A DNA stretch of 64,000 nt from CAZONU01 sp965370045. Lineage in GTDB: Bacteria; Planctomycetota; SZUA-567; JAKLDR01. Below are positions 25,202-33,005 of the stretch, in pieces. Made by a program: the position numbers and the translations under genes. Location of the stretch: the NCBI GenBank assembly GCA_965370045.1, contig CBDUSI010000006.1:4712-68711 (forward strand). Reading direction: 5' to 3'. The stretch's first letter is position 1; the number at the start of each line of letters is the position of its first letter. Below the pieces are notes generated by a model, which saw only the letters and a list, made by a program, of their open reading frames with translations, made no database searches and was not told the DNA's origin.

Positions 25202-26314
25202 ATGAAGATCGACATAGGACAGACCGGCGAACACCAGCACGTAATCCTGAAGGACAACGACGGAAAGACCCTGATCGAGGGCGTAGACTACGCCGGCCAC
25301 GAGGCCGCCCACGCCCTGAACAACACCGAGGGGAGCATGATCCAGGCGGCTGCGCGGATCCTCGCCAACCGGGAGGCCTGCGCCAGGCTCGCCCCGATGC
25401 TCAAGGGAACGCTGGAAGAGATAACGGCCGGCATGAAGACGCCCCGCGCCGACGTCGTCGACGTCGTCGAGGACACGAGGCCCCGCGCCGGCAAGCTGGG
25501 CGACCTGGACAACCGCCAGGAGCTGGCGGGCCTGGCCGGCGACGTCGAGCTGGACAACCAGACATGGGAGGACCTGAAGGACTGCGAGAAGGGAGGGCGC
25601 GTCCTGATCGTCGGCCCCAGCCCCAACGTGAAAGCGGACCTCGACGCCCTGGACCCGTTCGCGGTGTCACCGCGGATCCTGATGAACTTCGCTCCCCTGG
25701 CGGCCGGCGGTGACTACTGGGTACGCGGCGACGATGACTGGCTGAAATCGAAGAAGCTCCGGACCTTGACCGCGCAGATCGTTGGAGAGGTCCGTTCATG
25801 GGAGACTCCGCCGGTCGGCCTGATCGCCGAGGGCGGAAGCCCCTGGATGAAGAACGCTTTCCAGTGTCGCTTCACTTCCAACGTTCGGAACAAACCCGAT
25901 CGGGATCCTTTCGAGCTGCTGGCCGGCCTGGGAATGCCGCGCGGGCTGGGCACCCTGGGGATGGCGGTAGGCCTGGCCGTGTGGGTGGGCGCCGGCGAGA
26001 TCGTCCTGGCCGGCTGCGCGTTCGAGCCGCAAGAGGGGAGGATCCACTTCTACGACGACGCGCCCGAAGGCGAGGCCGACTTTCAGGACCACGCCAACAG
26101 CGCCCAGGTGTTCCGGGATTTCTTCACTAACCTGGTGCGGACCGTGGAGCCGTGGCTTCAGAAGAGAGGGATCAAGCTGCGGTACACGGAGCCGAAGTGG
26201 AACGTGCAGCTGCGCGATAACCCGCCGAAGAATGCCCGCCGCGCCCTGGCCCAGCAGGAGCGCGACCTGGCCGACCAGGCGGCCGAGGCCGCGGCCGCCG
26301 AGGCCCCGAAGTGA
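25202..26314 (+). CDS. Rossmann-like element protein (glycosyltransferase/MptE-like)
   Basis: The 370-residue protein has a helical N-terminal region (1-130) and then a Rossmann-like domain with RVLIVGPSPNVKADLDAL, RILMNFAPLAAGGDYWV and VGAGEIVLAGCAFEPQ. This arrangement resembles DUF115/MptE and phage-type glycosyltransferase-like proteins that use a nucleotide donor. There is no Walker A motif, so it is not a packaging ATPase. The C-terminus is an alanine-rich helix. Its ATG follows GGGAGAG, and its stop overlaps the methyltransferase start (GTGA). It could modify DNA or surface sugars; this is inference. Confidence 0.62.
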   Translation: MKIDIGQTGEHQHVILKDNDGKTLIEGVDYAGHEAAHALNNTEGSMIQAAARILANREACARLAPMLKGTLEEITAGMKTPRADVVDVVEDTRPRAGKLGDLDNRQELAGLAGDVELDNQTWEDLKDCEKGGRVLIVGPSPNVKADLDALDPFAVSPRILMNFAPLAAGGDYWVRGDDDWLKSKKLRTLTAQIVGEVRSWETPPVGLIAEGGSPWMKNAFQCRFTSNVRNKPDRDPFELLAGLGMPRGLGTLGMAVGLAVWVGAGEIVLAGCAFEPQEGRIHFYDDAPEGEADFQDHANSAQVFRDFFTNLVRTVEPWLQKRGIKLRYTEPKWNVQLRDNPPKNARRALAQQERDLADQAAEAAAAEAPK

Positions 26315-27213
26315 TCCGCGCCATTGACTTGTGCGCGGGCGCTGGCGGCTGGGTCTGCGCCGCGCGGGGCCTCGATGTCGAGATAGTCCTGGCCGTGGAC
26401 CTGTGGGATGTGGCCTGCAAGACCTACGAGATCAACAACCCCGGGACGAGGGTGGTCCAGGGAGATCTCCGCGACCCGGAGATCCGCGAGCTCGTGGGGT
26501 CCTACGCTGGCCAGGTGGACCTTGTCCTGGGCGGGATCCCCTGCGAGTGGATAAGCGTCTACCGCAACGTCGCCGGGGGGGTGTCGGAGCCGGAGAAGGC
26601 CAGAGAAAGGGAAACCCTGGACTCCGTCCTTGATCTCCTCAAGGTGCTGTCGCCGCGGTGGTGGTGCCTGGAGGACGTGCGGGGACTGGTGAAGCAGCTC
26701 CCGATCTTCACCCCGTGGGTGGAGATCGACGCGGCGGAATACAGCGGCCAGCGCCGGAAGCGCATCTACGTCGGCGAGTTCCCCGCGCCGCGAGCGCGGG
26801 CGAGTTCCAAGCTGCTGGGTGACTACCTCCGCCCTGGTCCCTACCGGATAGGCAAGCGGACTTGGCTGTCCGAGGTCGTTACATCCTCCGCGTTTGCCGC
26901 CGACAAGTGCCATGGGCTGCGAGAGGAGCGGAAGTCCCTCACCGTCTGCTGCTGGTCCTCCAGGAGGGACAAAGAGGTGGCGGTCATCGATGACCGGTTG
27001 CCCGGAGGCAAACGGCAGGTCGAGTGGCAAGAGGCCGCGCGCCTTCAGGGCTTCCCGGAAGATTATCTCTTCTACGGTCCGCCCTCGGACGTGTGGACGA
27101 TGATCGGGAGAGCCGTCCAGATCGACACCTGCCGGGCCATCCTGGAGGCCATCGTGAAGGAGAAAGCGGCCGCGGGGATCCCCGCGGAGTTCCAATCCGC
27201 AAATAGAGCATAA
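26311..27213 (+). CDS. DNA cytosine-5 methyltransferase
   Basis: The 300-residue protein methylates cytosine in DNA. Motif I is DLCAGAGGW; the catalytic loop is GGIPCEW (Cys78) where most members have PPCQ; motif VI is CLEDVRGL; motif VIII is GQRRKRIYVG; and the end has RLQGFPEDY and MIGRAVQ (motifs IX-X). It starts at a GTG overlapping the previous gene. No restriction enzyme is nearby, so it is an orphan enzyme, probably used to protect element DNA from host restriction or to regulate it. The target sequence cannot be read from the protein. Confidence 0.9.
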   Translation: MIRAIDLCAGAGGWVCAARGLDVEIVLAVDLWDVACKTYEINNPGTRVVQGDLRDPEIRELVGSYAGQVDLVLGGIPCEWISVYRNVAGGVSEPEKARERETLDSVLDLLKVLSPRWWCLEDVRGLVKQLPIFTPWVEIDAAEYSGQRRKRIYVGEFPAPRARASSKLLGDYLRPGPYRIGKRTWLSEVVTSSAFAADKCHGLREERKSLTVCCWSSRRDKEVAVIDDRLPGGKRQVEWQEAARLQGFPEDYLFYGPPSDVWTMIGRAVQIDTCRAILEAIVKEKAAAGIPAEFQSANRA

Positions 27214-27297
27214 TTTAGTGAACGCGAGGGGGCCTGGCTGCGTCCTGAGTATGCGCCGGTGAGCCAGCCAGGCTCCCGCCTTCGGGGGGAGGCACCT

Positions 27298-27591
27298 ATG
27301 CCGTACTTCTCTGCATCGAGCGACGTCCAGCTGCTACGCATGATGAAGCGCGACCCCGGGCGGGTGGTGGAGCTGATCCGGGGCGGCCAGGCTGTCCACA
27401 AGGACCACCTGGCCGAGCTGCGCCGGCTGCGCGGCCGGGTGGCCGGCCTGCAGCAGCAGAGAGCGAAGATCAAGGATCTACGTGGCCAGGTCGCTTGGCT
27501 GAGGGGGATCGTGGAGCGCCTGGCCGGCGGCCAGGCCAGGGGAGGGCGGGGGAGGGGTGTTAGGGAGATCCCCGGCGCAGCAGGGTCTTAA
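27298..27591 (+). CDS. Small coiled-coil element protein
   Basis: The 97-residue protein starts at ATG 27298 behind a strong GGGGGGAGG site; an earlier in-frame start at 27259 lacks one. Residues about 30-75 are a heptad-rich basic coiled coil (LAELRRLRGRVAGLQQQRAK). The tail is Gly/Arg-rich. It converges with the minus-strand gene at 27560 and their ends overlap by 32 bases. Role unknown. Confidence 0.6.
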   Translation: MPYFSASSDVQLLRMMKRDPGRVVELIRGGQAVHKDHLAELRRLRGRVAGLQQQRAKIKDLRGQVAWLRGIVERLAGGQARGGRGRGVREIPGAAGS

Positions 27592-27763
27592 CGTCTTCCT
27601 TGATCTCGCCCACGTCGGCCTTCAGGTGGTCCACCGTGCTCTCTGTGCAGCCCTGGCGGTAGCGCAGATCTGCATAGGCCCCGCCGAGCGCTCCGACGAT
27701 CCCCAGGGCCAGGAGGACCAGGCCTATCACTCGGAGCGTCCCGTTGCTTTCAGCCTTCGCCAT
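27560..27763 (-). CDS. Single-span membrane protein with coiled-coil tail, holin-like
   Basis: The 67-residue protein has one membrane helix (IGLVLLALGIVGALGGAYA) and then a heptad-patterned tail (HLKADVGEIKEDVKTLL). That layout is seen in small phage holin/XhlA-type and anchor proteins. It is the last gene of the long minus-strand block. A 131-base gap with no gene separates it from the upstream beta-rich protein. Confidence 0.6.
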   Translation of the reverse strand: MAKAESNGTLRVIGLVLLALGIVGALGGAYADLRYRQGCTESTVDHLKADVGEIKEDVKTLLRRGSP

Positions 27764-27894
27764 TTCCAGGTCTCCTATGTCGGGCAGGGGTGAGATCGTC
27801 GCTCTGAGGCAATCCTGTGGCCAAGGAATCAGGCCCGTGGCCAGGCCCCGAACGAAAACAGGTGACTTGCGGCCGGGAGGGCATTCCAGGACTC

Positions 27895-28908
27895 CTACGC
27901 GACGGCCGCCGCGCGCCTCCCACGGGCCATTGTGCCGCCGCTGGCCGGCGTGTGATTGATTTCTCCCTCGGTCAAGGTGCGCTGTGTGTCGCCGTCGCTC
28001 CCGAACTTCGCGCGGATCTTCGTGTAGCGGCCAATCCAGTCGGTCTCGGCCTGGAGGTTCGCCAGGGTGAGGTAGCTTGACCAGTTGGACGGGCTGGGCG
28101 TCTCACCGCAGGCGTAGGAGAACGTGATCCCGGAGGTGTCGCCGTTGAAGTCGATCGAGGACGCATCCCACGTCCCCGAAGCGTTGCCGTCGATGTCGAC
28201 CAGCGTAGCGACGGGATCTCCGGTGGAGAAGCCAGCGTACCAGCGCCACTCTTTGAGTTCCATTAGCTTGACTGCATTGGGCGGTCGCCGCTGGGCCAGC
28301 CAGTAGAGGGTCGCGGGAAGATCAGTTACGCCGATGAGCCTAGCTACAACCTGCTCCGTGGCGTAGTCCCCCACCCCGCCCTGAATGGTGAGTTCAACTA
28401 CGCGCGGATTTCCGGCCACATTATTCTTAATGTAGGCCCGGAACGTATACCACATCGTAGCGTCAAAAATAAAGTCGTAGTAGGCGTCCGGTACTGCGGC
28501 TGAAAAATAGCCCGTCATGCTGAGGTACACAGTGCTCTGCCTATAAACCCTAATATCAAGCCCCGTTATCAAAACTTTTGCAGCGTCCATCCCCACGACA
28601 CTACTACCGGCAGAGGGCGTTAAGCCCCGCTCTTTCCATTCGAAATACCCCAGCGCCCGACTGACACCCGCACTGCGTGCTATCCCGTTGGCTCCCCAGT
28701 TGCCGTTGCCATTGAGGCTGACCACGCCACCGGCCAGATTCACGTTGCCGCCCGAGTCCGTTTCGTCCCAGGCCGACAGGTCGGCGAAGTCGTCAGTCTC
28801 GACGTTGAGGTACTTGAGCTGGATCCGGGCATCGTCGCTCCCGGCGACGTAGCCCAGGAGGTCCGGGTCAGAGAAGGACGCGCCGGCCAGCTCGATGCGC
28901 TGACTCAC
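27895..28908 (-). CDS. Large beta-rich protein, candidate receptor-binding or spike protein
   Basis: The 337-residue protein is rich in Gly, Ser, Thr and Asp with short alternating strands. Residues about 45-230 resemble a lectin/concanavalin-like jelly roll: GGVVSLNGNGNWGANGIA, ALGYFEWKERGLTP, TVYLSMTGYFSAA and YWLAQRRPPN. The C-terminal part has a second beta domain. It starts at GTG 28908, three bases after the previous stop. No catalytic motif is visible. By composition and position it suits a host-recognition protein on the virion. Confidence 0.6.
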   Translation of the reverse strand: MSQRIELAGASFSDPDLLGYVAGSDDARIQLKYLNVETDDFADLSAWDETDSGGNVNLAGGVVSLNGNGNWGANGIARSAGVSRALGYFEWKERGLTPSAGSSVVGMDAAKVLITGLDIRVYRQSTVYLSMTGYFSAAVPDAYYDFIFDATMWYTFRAYIKNNVAGNPRVVELTIQGGVGDYATEQVVARLIGVTDLPATLYWLAQRRPPNAVKLMELKEWRWYAGFSTGDPVATLVDIDGNASGTWDASSIDFNGDTSGITFSYACGETPSPSNWSSYLTLANLQAETDWIGRYTKIRAKFGSDGDTQRTLTEGEINHTPASGGTMARGRRAAAVA

Positions 28909-28911
28909 CGG

Positions 28912-29352
28912 TCAGGCCTCCGGAGCTGGCTCGGGGTACTCTCCGGCCTTGGCCCGGCGATCCCACTCCAGGGCGACGTGCCGGTATCCTTCGGCCAGGC
29001 GGGCCAGGTCCTCGCCCTGGGCGGCGGAGAAGCCCGCCAGGGTCAGCTCGTCGGCGCTGACAGCACGATCGGGGGCCGCGGAGCCTTCTCCCGGCCGCGG
29101 CCCGAAGAGCCAGCCCTTGAGGTCGCCACCGTAGAGAACGTAATTCTTCGCGTGCAGGACGGCGGCCGGCTCCATGCCTACGACGGCCACGCGGATCCGG
29201 TCTTGCGCGCCGGCGATCGTCTCCAGGATCTTCGCCATTGTCCGGTAGCCGGCGGTCACGTCTTCGGGCAGCTCGCGCACCAGGGCGGCGGCCGCGTCGT
29301 AGCTGGGGATCTCTTTGGGGGAGAGCCACGAGAAGGGATTCCAGAAGGTCAT
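28912..29352 (-). CDS. Element protein of unknown function (alpha-helical)
   Basis: This 146-residue protein begins with an aromatic amphipathic stretch (TFWNPFSWLSPKE) and is then mostly helical. I do not recognise it. It lies between two beta-rich proteins in the structural block, with a 9-base gap upstream and a 3-base gap downstream, so it is probably a minor structural or assembly protein. Confidence 0.6.
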   Translation of the reverse strand: MTFWNPFSWLSPKEIPSYDAAAALVRELPEDVTAGYRTMAKILETIAGAQDRIRVAVVGMEPAAVLHAKNYVLYGGDLKGWLFGPRPGEGSAAPDRAVSADELTLAGFSAAQGEDLARLAEGYRHVALEWDRRAKAGEYPEPAPEA

Positions 29353-29361
29353 GCGCGGCTC

Positions 29362-30045
29362 CTATCCTACGTCGTGGCCGGCGACGAACCAGGGGTTGGC
29401 TCCCATGGCGGGCTTCGGGACAAGGTCGCTATTGGGGATGGCGAAGGAAAAGTGATCAGCCGCGGACTGAAAGGTCAGCTCCAAGTAGATCTGGAAGCCA
29501 TAGACCGTCCCCCCCATGTTCTCCTGGTAGGTGCGGCGCGTGTTCATCAGCGACGGGTACATGTAGTAATTTCCGCCCGCCGAGTAAGACCCGCTGACCT
29601 TGCAGATCGTCTCGGCCACGTCGGAGCCCTTGGCCAGCCCGGCGATGTCGTTCCAGACCAGGGCGGACGTGTCGAAGTCCTCCTTGATGGGGACGGTATG
29701 AAGAATCGCCTTAACCCACCCACTGCCGCCCGCGGTGAAGCTCCACCCGGCTCCGTTGGCCGGCTCCCGGCAGAAGGCGGACATGTGCCCGGATACGAAC
29801 TTCGCCGGCTGCGCCAGGTGCAGGAAAGTGTCGTACCGCCTGTTCGCCGACCCGGGGATGCCAGACCCGGTGGCCCGGAGCTCCATCTGGTGGTCGTGAT
29901 TCACCGTCGGGTTGTGCTCGTCGCACCAGCAATAGTCGTCGATGCCTACGAGCTTCGACCAGGCCCAGCCGGAGGCGGCCAGCTCCCCGCCGGTGTCGCT
30001 CACCGCGACAGACTCGGCGAACTCCCTCCTGCCCCGCGCCCCCAC
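29362..30045 (-). CDS. Beta-rich element protein, possible spike or capsid component
   Basis: The 227-residue protein starts at a GTG (30045) eight bases after the previous stop. It is rich in aromatic and small residues with strand-like pattern (AGGNYYMYPSLMNTRRTYQ, VYGFQIYLELTFQSAADHF) and ends in a Gly-rich tail. Three cysteines lie in the first half. There is no known domain. It appears to be a structural protein of jelly-roll or similar type, in the same series as its neighbours. Confidence 0.55.
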   Translation of the reverse strand: MGARGRREFAESVAVSDTGGELAASGWAWSKLVGIDDYCWCDEHNPTVNHDHQMELRATGSGIPGSANRRYDTFLHLAQPAKFVSGHMSAFCREPANGAGWSFTAGGSGWVKAILHTVPIKEDFDTSALVWNDIAGLAKGSDVAETICKVSGSYSAGGNYYMYPSLMNTRRTYQENMGGTVYGFQIYLELTFQSAADHFSFAIPNSDLVPKPAMGANPWFVAGHDVG

Positions 30046-30053
30046 GGCGGCGC

Positions 30054-30362
30054 CTACCCGCCCAGCTCCGCGTAGCGCACGTCGGCGGTGGAGCTGGCGG
30101 CAATGACATACAGGTCCGTGTCCGGCCCCAGGTCTATGATGTCGCTGGCGCCGGCGGCCACCTCGATCCCGTTGGCGCTGGTTACCCCGCTGTTGCCCCA
30201 GTAGATGGCCACGGCCCCCAGGTTCTGGATCCGGATCATTCGCCGGCCCTTCGACGCCGTGGCCGGGCACTTGCCGGCCGTCGTCGTTGCCGTGACCGTG
30301 CCGTGGGCGAGGATCTTCTTCAGCGGGGCAAGCTCGATGCTGTCAGCGTCGAAAGGATCCAT
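30054..30362 (-). CDS. Small beta-sandwich element protein
   Basis: This 102-residue protein has the layout MIRIQNLGAVAIYWGNSGVT, NGIEVAAGASDIIDLG and LYVIAASSTADVRYAELGG. Short proteins with this pattern are common in phage structural regions and form small beta sandwiches that decorate a capsid or join a spike. It overlaps nothing and is separated by one base from the 30364 gene stop. Confidence 0.68.
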   Translation of the reverse strand: MDPFDADSIELAPLKKILAHGTVTATTTAGKCPATASKGRRMIRIQNLGAVAIYWGNSGVTSANGIEVAAGASDIIDLGPDTDLYVIAASSTADVRYAELGG

Positions 30363-30363
30363 G

Positions 30364-30744
30364 CTAGAGTTCCTTCTCCCAGATCACGCCCTTGAAGCGG
30401 CCCTTGGCCGTGGTGCTCCCGGAGCTGAGCTTGGCCTGGAGGGAAACCTTGTTGCCGGCCTCGATGGGGATCCAGACCTCTTCCAGCTCGTTGGCGCGGA
30501 AGCCTCCGAGGATCGCTTTGATCCCGTCCGGATAGTCGGGCACCGGAGAGCCGTCCTTGAGCAGGCGCAGGGAGAGGTTGACCTGGTCCTCGTCGTCGCA
30601 GTCGAAGCCCCAGGCGCGGATCCGTCCCTGACAACCTCCGGGACATTTGTACTCGATTACGACCTTCCAGGTGGTGCCCACGCTGACGCCCACGGCGTGC
30701 GGCCCGAGGGAGCGCTGCTCTCTCCCCATGCGCTTGTCGGTCAT
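30364..30744 (-). CDS. Small beta-rich element protein
   Basis: The 126-residue protein alternates short strands (SVGTTWKVVIEYKCPGGCQ, EVWIPIEAGNKVSLQAKLSS) and has an acidic CDDEDQ turn. It may be a minor capsid or vertex protein. The start ATG follows GGAGGTTCC. It lies between the two larger capsid candidates and the 30054 gene in one operon. Confidence 0.6.
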   Translation of the reverse strand: MTDKRMGREQRSLGPHAVGVSVGTTWKVVIEYKCPGGCQGRIRAWGFDCDDEDQVNLSLRLLKDGSPVPDYPDGIKAILGGFRANELEEVWIPIEAGNKVSLQAKLSSGSTTAKGRFKGVIWEKEL

Positions 30745-30755
30745 CGTGGAACCTC

Positions 30756-31487
30756 CTAGAGCGCGTAGAGCCAGCCGAAGAGGTAGAAGTAGATCGCGTT
30801 GGTGGACCCGGAGAGGTCGGCCAGCTCGATCCTCAGCGTCTCGTCGTCGGCCAGGTGCAGGGGCACCGACAGCGGGAAGGGCTGGCCCAGCGTTCCCGAG
30901 CAGGCCGCGCCGTACAGCGGACCGCCGGACAGGAAGCCCCGCCGGCTGTGCTTCAGCCGGTAGGTGAAGGCGTCCGAGGTCACCGAACGGGTGATGCCCA
31001 CGCCCTCGAAGCGGTAGCCGGCCGGGGCCTGCACCCGCCCGCTGGAATGGCCGTTGGCGCTGACCGACTTATAGAGCCCCATCCAGCAGGGTTCGCGGCC
31101 CAGCTCGTAGCGGTCGGGCACGCCGTCGAGCTCCACTCCGTGCAGGTTGAGGCGCACGGTGTTGGCAGCTCCGGACGTGGACCGGCCGAAGAGGCGCAGC
31201 CGGCTCCCGGGCCTTACATACCAGGGCTGGTCCAGCACCAGGGGCTCGGCCCCCGTGCCGGCCATGCAGTCGGGGACAACTCCGCGGTTGTCGTCGCTGT
31301 CGGCCTCCACGATTGCGAGCTGCTCGTTGAAGCCGCTGGCGTTGATCGGCCGGCAGACCGCCGAGTTGCTGGTGCGGTCCTTGGTGAGCGCGTCCACGCG
31401 CAGCCACCTGGACGGCGAGGTCTGCTTGTCGATCAGGTTGCCGTCCGCCGCGTGGGCGTTCTGTAGCTCAAGCGTGAAGTTCTTCAT
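30756..31487 (-). CDS. Candidate major capsid protein A (single jelly roll)
   Basis: The 243-residue protein is beta-rich throughout: RPGSRLRLFGRSTSGAANTV, RLNLHGVELDGVPDRY, GYRFEGVGITRSVTSDAF and FPLSVPLHLADDETLRIELA. Strand spacing and length fit a jelly-roll fold. No catalytic or membrane motif is present. It sits next to a second beta-rich protein (31570-32169), in the order expected if two capsid proteins form the shell. A strong hairpin (31514-31539) precedes its start. The assignment is a hypothesis; it could instead be a spike or vertex protein. Confidence 0.5.
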   Translation of the reverse strand: MKNFTLELQNAHAADGNLIDKQTSPSRWLRVDALTKDRTSNSAVCRPINASGFNEQLAIVEADSDDNRGVVPDCMAGTGAEPLVLDQPWYVRPGSRLRLFGRSTSGAANTVRLNLHGVELDGVPDRYELGREPCWMGLYKSVSANGHSSGRVQAPAGYRFEGVGITRSVTSDAFTYRLKHSRRGFLSGGPLYGAACSGTLGQPFPLSVPLHLADDETLRIELADLSGSTNAIYFYLFGWLYAL

Positions 31488-31513
31488 TCTCGAGATCTCC
31501 GCCAGGCGGCCGC

Positions 31514-31539
31514 CCCGGGGAGGCGGGGGCCTCCCCGGG
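31514..31539. promoter_or_regulatory. Perfect 10-bp hairpin between the two capsid candidates
   Basis: CCCGGGGAGG (31514-31523) pairs with CCTCCCCGGG (31530-31539) around a 6-base loop. There is no T-run on either side. It lies in the leader of the 30756-31487 gene and may stabilise or partly end the transcript, to set the ratio of the two proteins. Confidence 0.5.
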
Positions 31540-31569
31540 ACTTCGCCGTTGCCGATGGGGGTAACGCGC

Positions 31570-32169
31570 TCAGCCGGCGATGGCGCCCTGGTCCTCGAAG
31601 CCCCGGCCCGTCCAGGTCACGTCGAGGGTGTTGCCGGTGGTCAGGGCCATGATGGTTTCCAGCTTGAGCTGGACCTTCCACTTGATGGCCTTGCCGTGGC
31701 CACCCTCGCCCTTGCCGCGGGCGTCCATCTCGATCGGGGGATCGAACTGCTGCATCGAGTCGGGGTCGGGCGAGCCCAGCGTGCCCCAGAGGTCCCGGCC
31801 GGCGGTGACCAGGTCCTGGCTCTCGACCATCAGCCCGCTGCCGCCGGGGAAGTCACGCACCGGGCACCAGGGCAGGACCGGGAACCCGTCGACCTCGATC
31901 TGGAAGAGCGCGCCGTTGAATATCTTGATCAGCGCGTCGCGCACGTCGGCGGGCGTCGAGGAGAGCCCGATCTGCCAGCCGCACCCGTCCAGGCGCTGAT
32001 ACCAGCCCGGGGGGGTCTCGCCCTTCTCGGTGAGGTTGGTGTCCCAGTCGTCGTAAGTGCCGTCGTCGTTGCTGCCGGCCCCCACGAAGGTGATAGGGGT
32101 CGTCGCCGCCTGCGTGGCGGTGAGCTGCCGGCGGAAGAAAGGCCTCCAGGCCAATTGTCTCTGTGCCAT
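31570..32169 (-). CDS. Candidate major capsid protein B (single jelly roll)
   Basis: The 199-residue protein starts at ATG 32169 behind AGGAGG; an earlier in-frame start is weaker. It is beta-rich with TTPITFVGAGSNDDGTYDDW, LFQIEVDGFPVLPWCPV and KWKVQLKLETIMALTTGN, and carries a PPIEMDARGKGE segment. Length suits a single jelly roll. With the adjacent 243-residue protein it suggests a two-protein capsid shell, as in the single-jelly-roll virus lineage. No sequence proof is possible here. Confidence 0.5.
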   Translation of the reverse strand: MAQRQLAWRPFFRRQLTATQAATTPITFVGAGSNDDGTYDDWDTNLTEKGETPPGWYQRLDGCGWQIGLSSTPADVRDALIKIFNGALFQIEVDGFPVLPWCPVRDFPGGSGLMVESQDLVTAGRDLWGTLGSPDPDSMQQFDPPIEMDARGKGEGGHGKAIKWKVQLKLETIMALTTGNTLDVTWTGRGFEDQGAIAG

Positions 32170-32230
32170 GCTCTGTCCTCCTGTCAAAGATTCTCAGAGG
32201 CGGTCTCTCCGCCGCCAGGTCGTTTTGCTA

Positions 32231-32866
32231 TCAGGCCCAGCGCCGGTTCCGGCCCCAGGTCCCCCGGCCGACGCCGGCCAGGTCATCCACCACCCGGCCC
32301 ACGCCGGCCGTCGCGCCACTTGCCGCCGGAGCCGCGATCTGCGGCCGGAGCACGTCCTGGATCTTGGGGCTGACGTGCTGCTTGAACAGCGTGGCCAGCA
32401 GCAGCGCCCCGCCGCCGGCCAGCACGTAGCCGGCCTTGTTGGCGTCGAGCAGCTTGATCCGCTTGGCCGCGTAGACCCCGCCGACCAGCAGCCCCAGGGC
32501 AACCAGGTCCCCGGAGATGGCCTCCCACTTGATGGTGGGCCACTTGGCCTTGAGGTAGGGGATCAGCCGGGTCATGACCTCGCGGACCGCGACGATCCCG
32601 CCGCCGGCCAGCGCCGCCTGCCCCAGGCGCTTGACCACCTTGGCGACCATGTCCCGCCGGCCGACCTTCCGGCCGATCTTGCTCTTCGGCCGGCGCGCGG
32701 CGATCCTCGACTTCTGGGCCTTCCTGGCGCCGCGGGACTTCTTGCGCTTGGTCTTGCTCTTGCTGGGGCTCTTCCAGCTCCGCGCCGCCTGTTTCATGGT
32801 CGCCCCGGCGTTCATTTCCCGCTGGACGTGCCGGTTGTAGGCGCTCAGTTTCTTCTTCTTGGCCAT
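32231..32866 (-). CDS. Basic DNA-binding-like protein fused to membrane segments
   Basis: The 211-residue protein starts at ATG 32866 behind AGGAGG. Residues 1-80 are extremely Lys/Arg-rich and begin with AKKKKLSAYNRHVQREM, followed by GATMKQAARSWK, a pattern like the short HMG/YABBY-type basic domain seen in several virus genomes. Residues about 115-175 have two hydrophobic helices (ISGDLVALGLLVGGVYAA and AGYVLAGGGALLLATLF). This layout can tether packaged DNA to a lipid membrane. A terminator-like hairpin lies just upstream. Confidence 0.65.
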   Translation of the reverse strand: MAKKKKLSAYNRHVQREMNAGATMKQAARSWKSPSKSKTKRKKSRGARKAQKSRIAARRPKSKIGRKVGRRDMVAKVVKRLGQAALAGGGIVAVREVMTRLIPYLKAKWPTIKWEAISGDLVALGLLVGGVYAAKRIKLLDANKAGYVLAGGGALLLATLFKQHVSPKIQDVLRPQIAAPAASGATAGVGRVVDDLAGVGRGTWGRNRRWA

Positions 32867-32892
32867 CTCTCGTGCCTCCTGCGCTCCCAATG

Positions 32893-32937
32893 AAAAAGCG
32901 GGGGGCCGGGAGCTGTCTCAGCTCCCCCACCGCCCCG
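32893..32937 (-). terminator. Rho-independent terminator, minus strand
   Basis: On the minus strand GGGAGCTG pairs with CAGCTCCC around TCT (stem extended by G/C pairs, about 32898-32937), followed by CTTTTTC. It lies after the 33006-33650 gene and before 32231-32866, dividing the structural block. Confidence 0.72.
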
Positions 32938-33005
32938 CCCGCGGGCGACCTGTCAGGCTGTCAGATCCCGGCCGAAGGAGCTACCCAGGCCGGTCCGCAT
33001 TCCTC

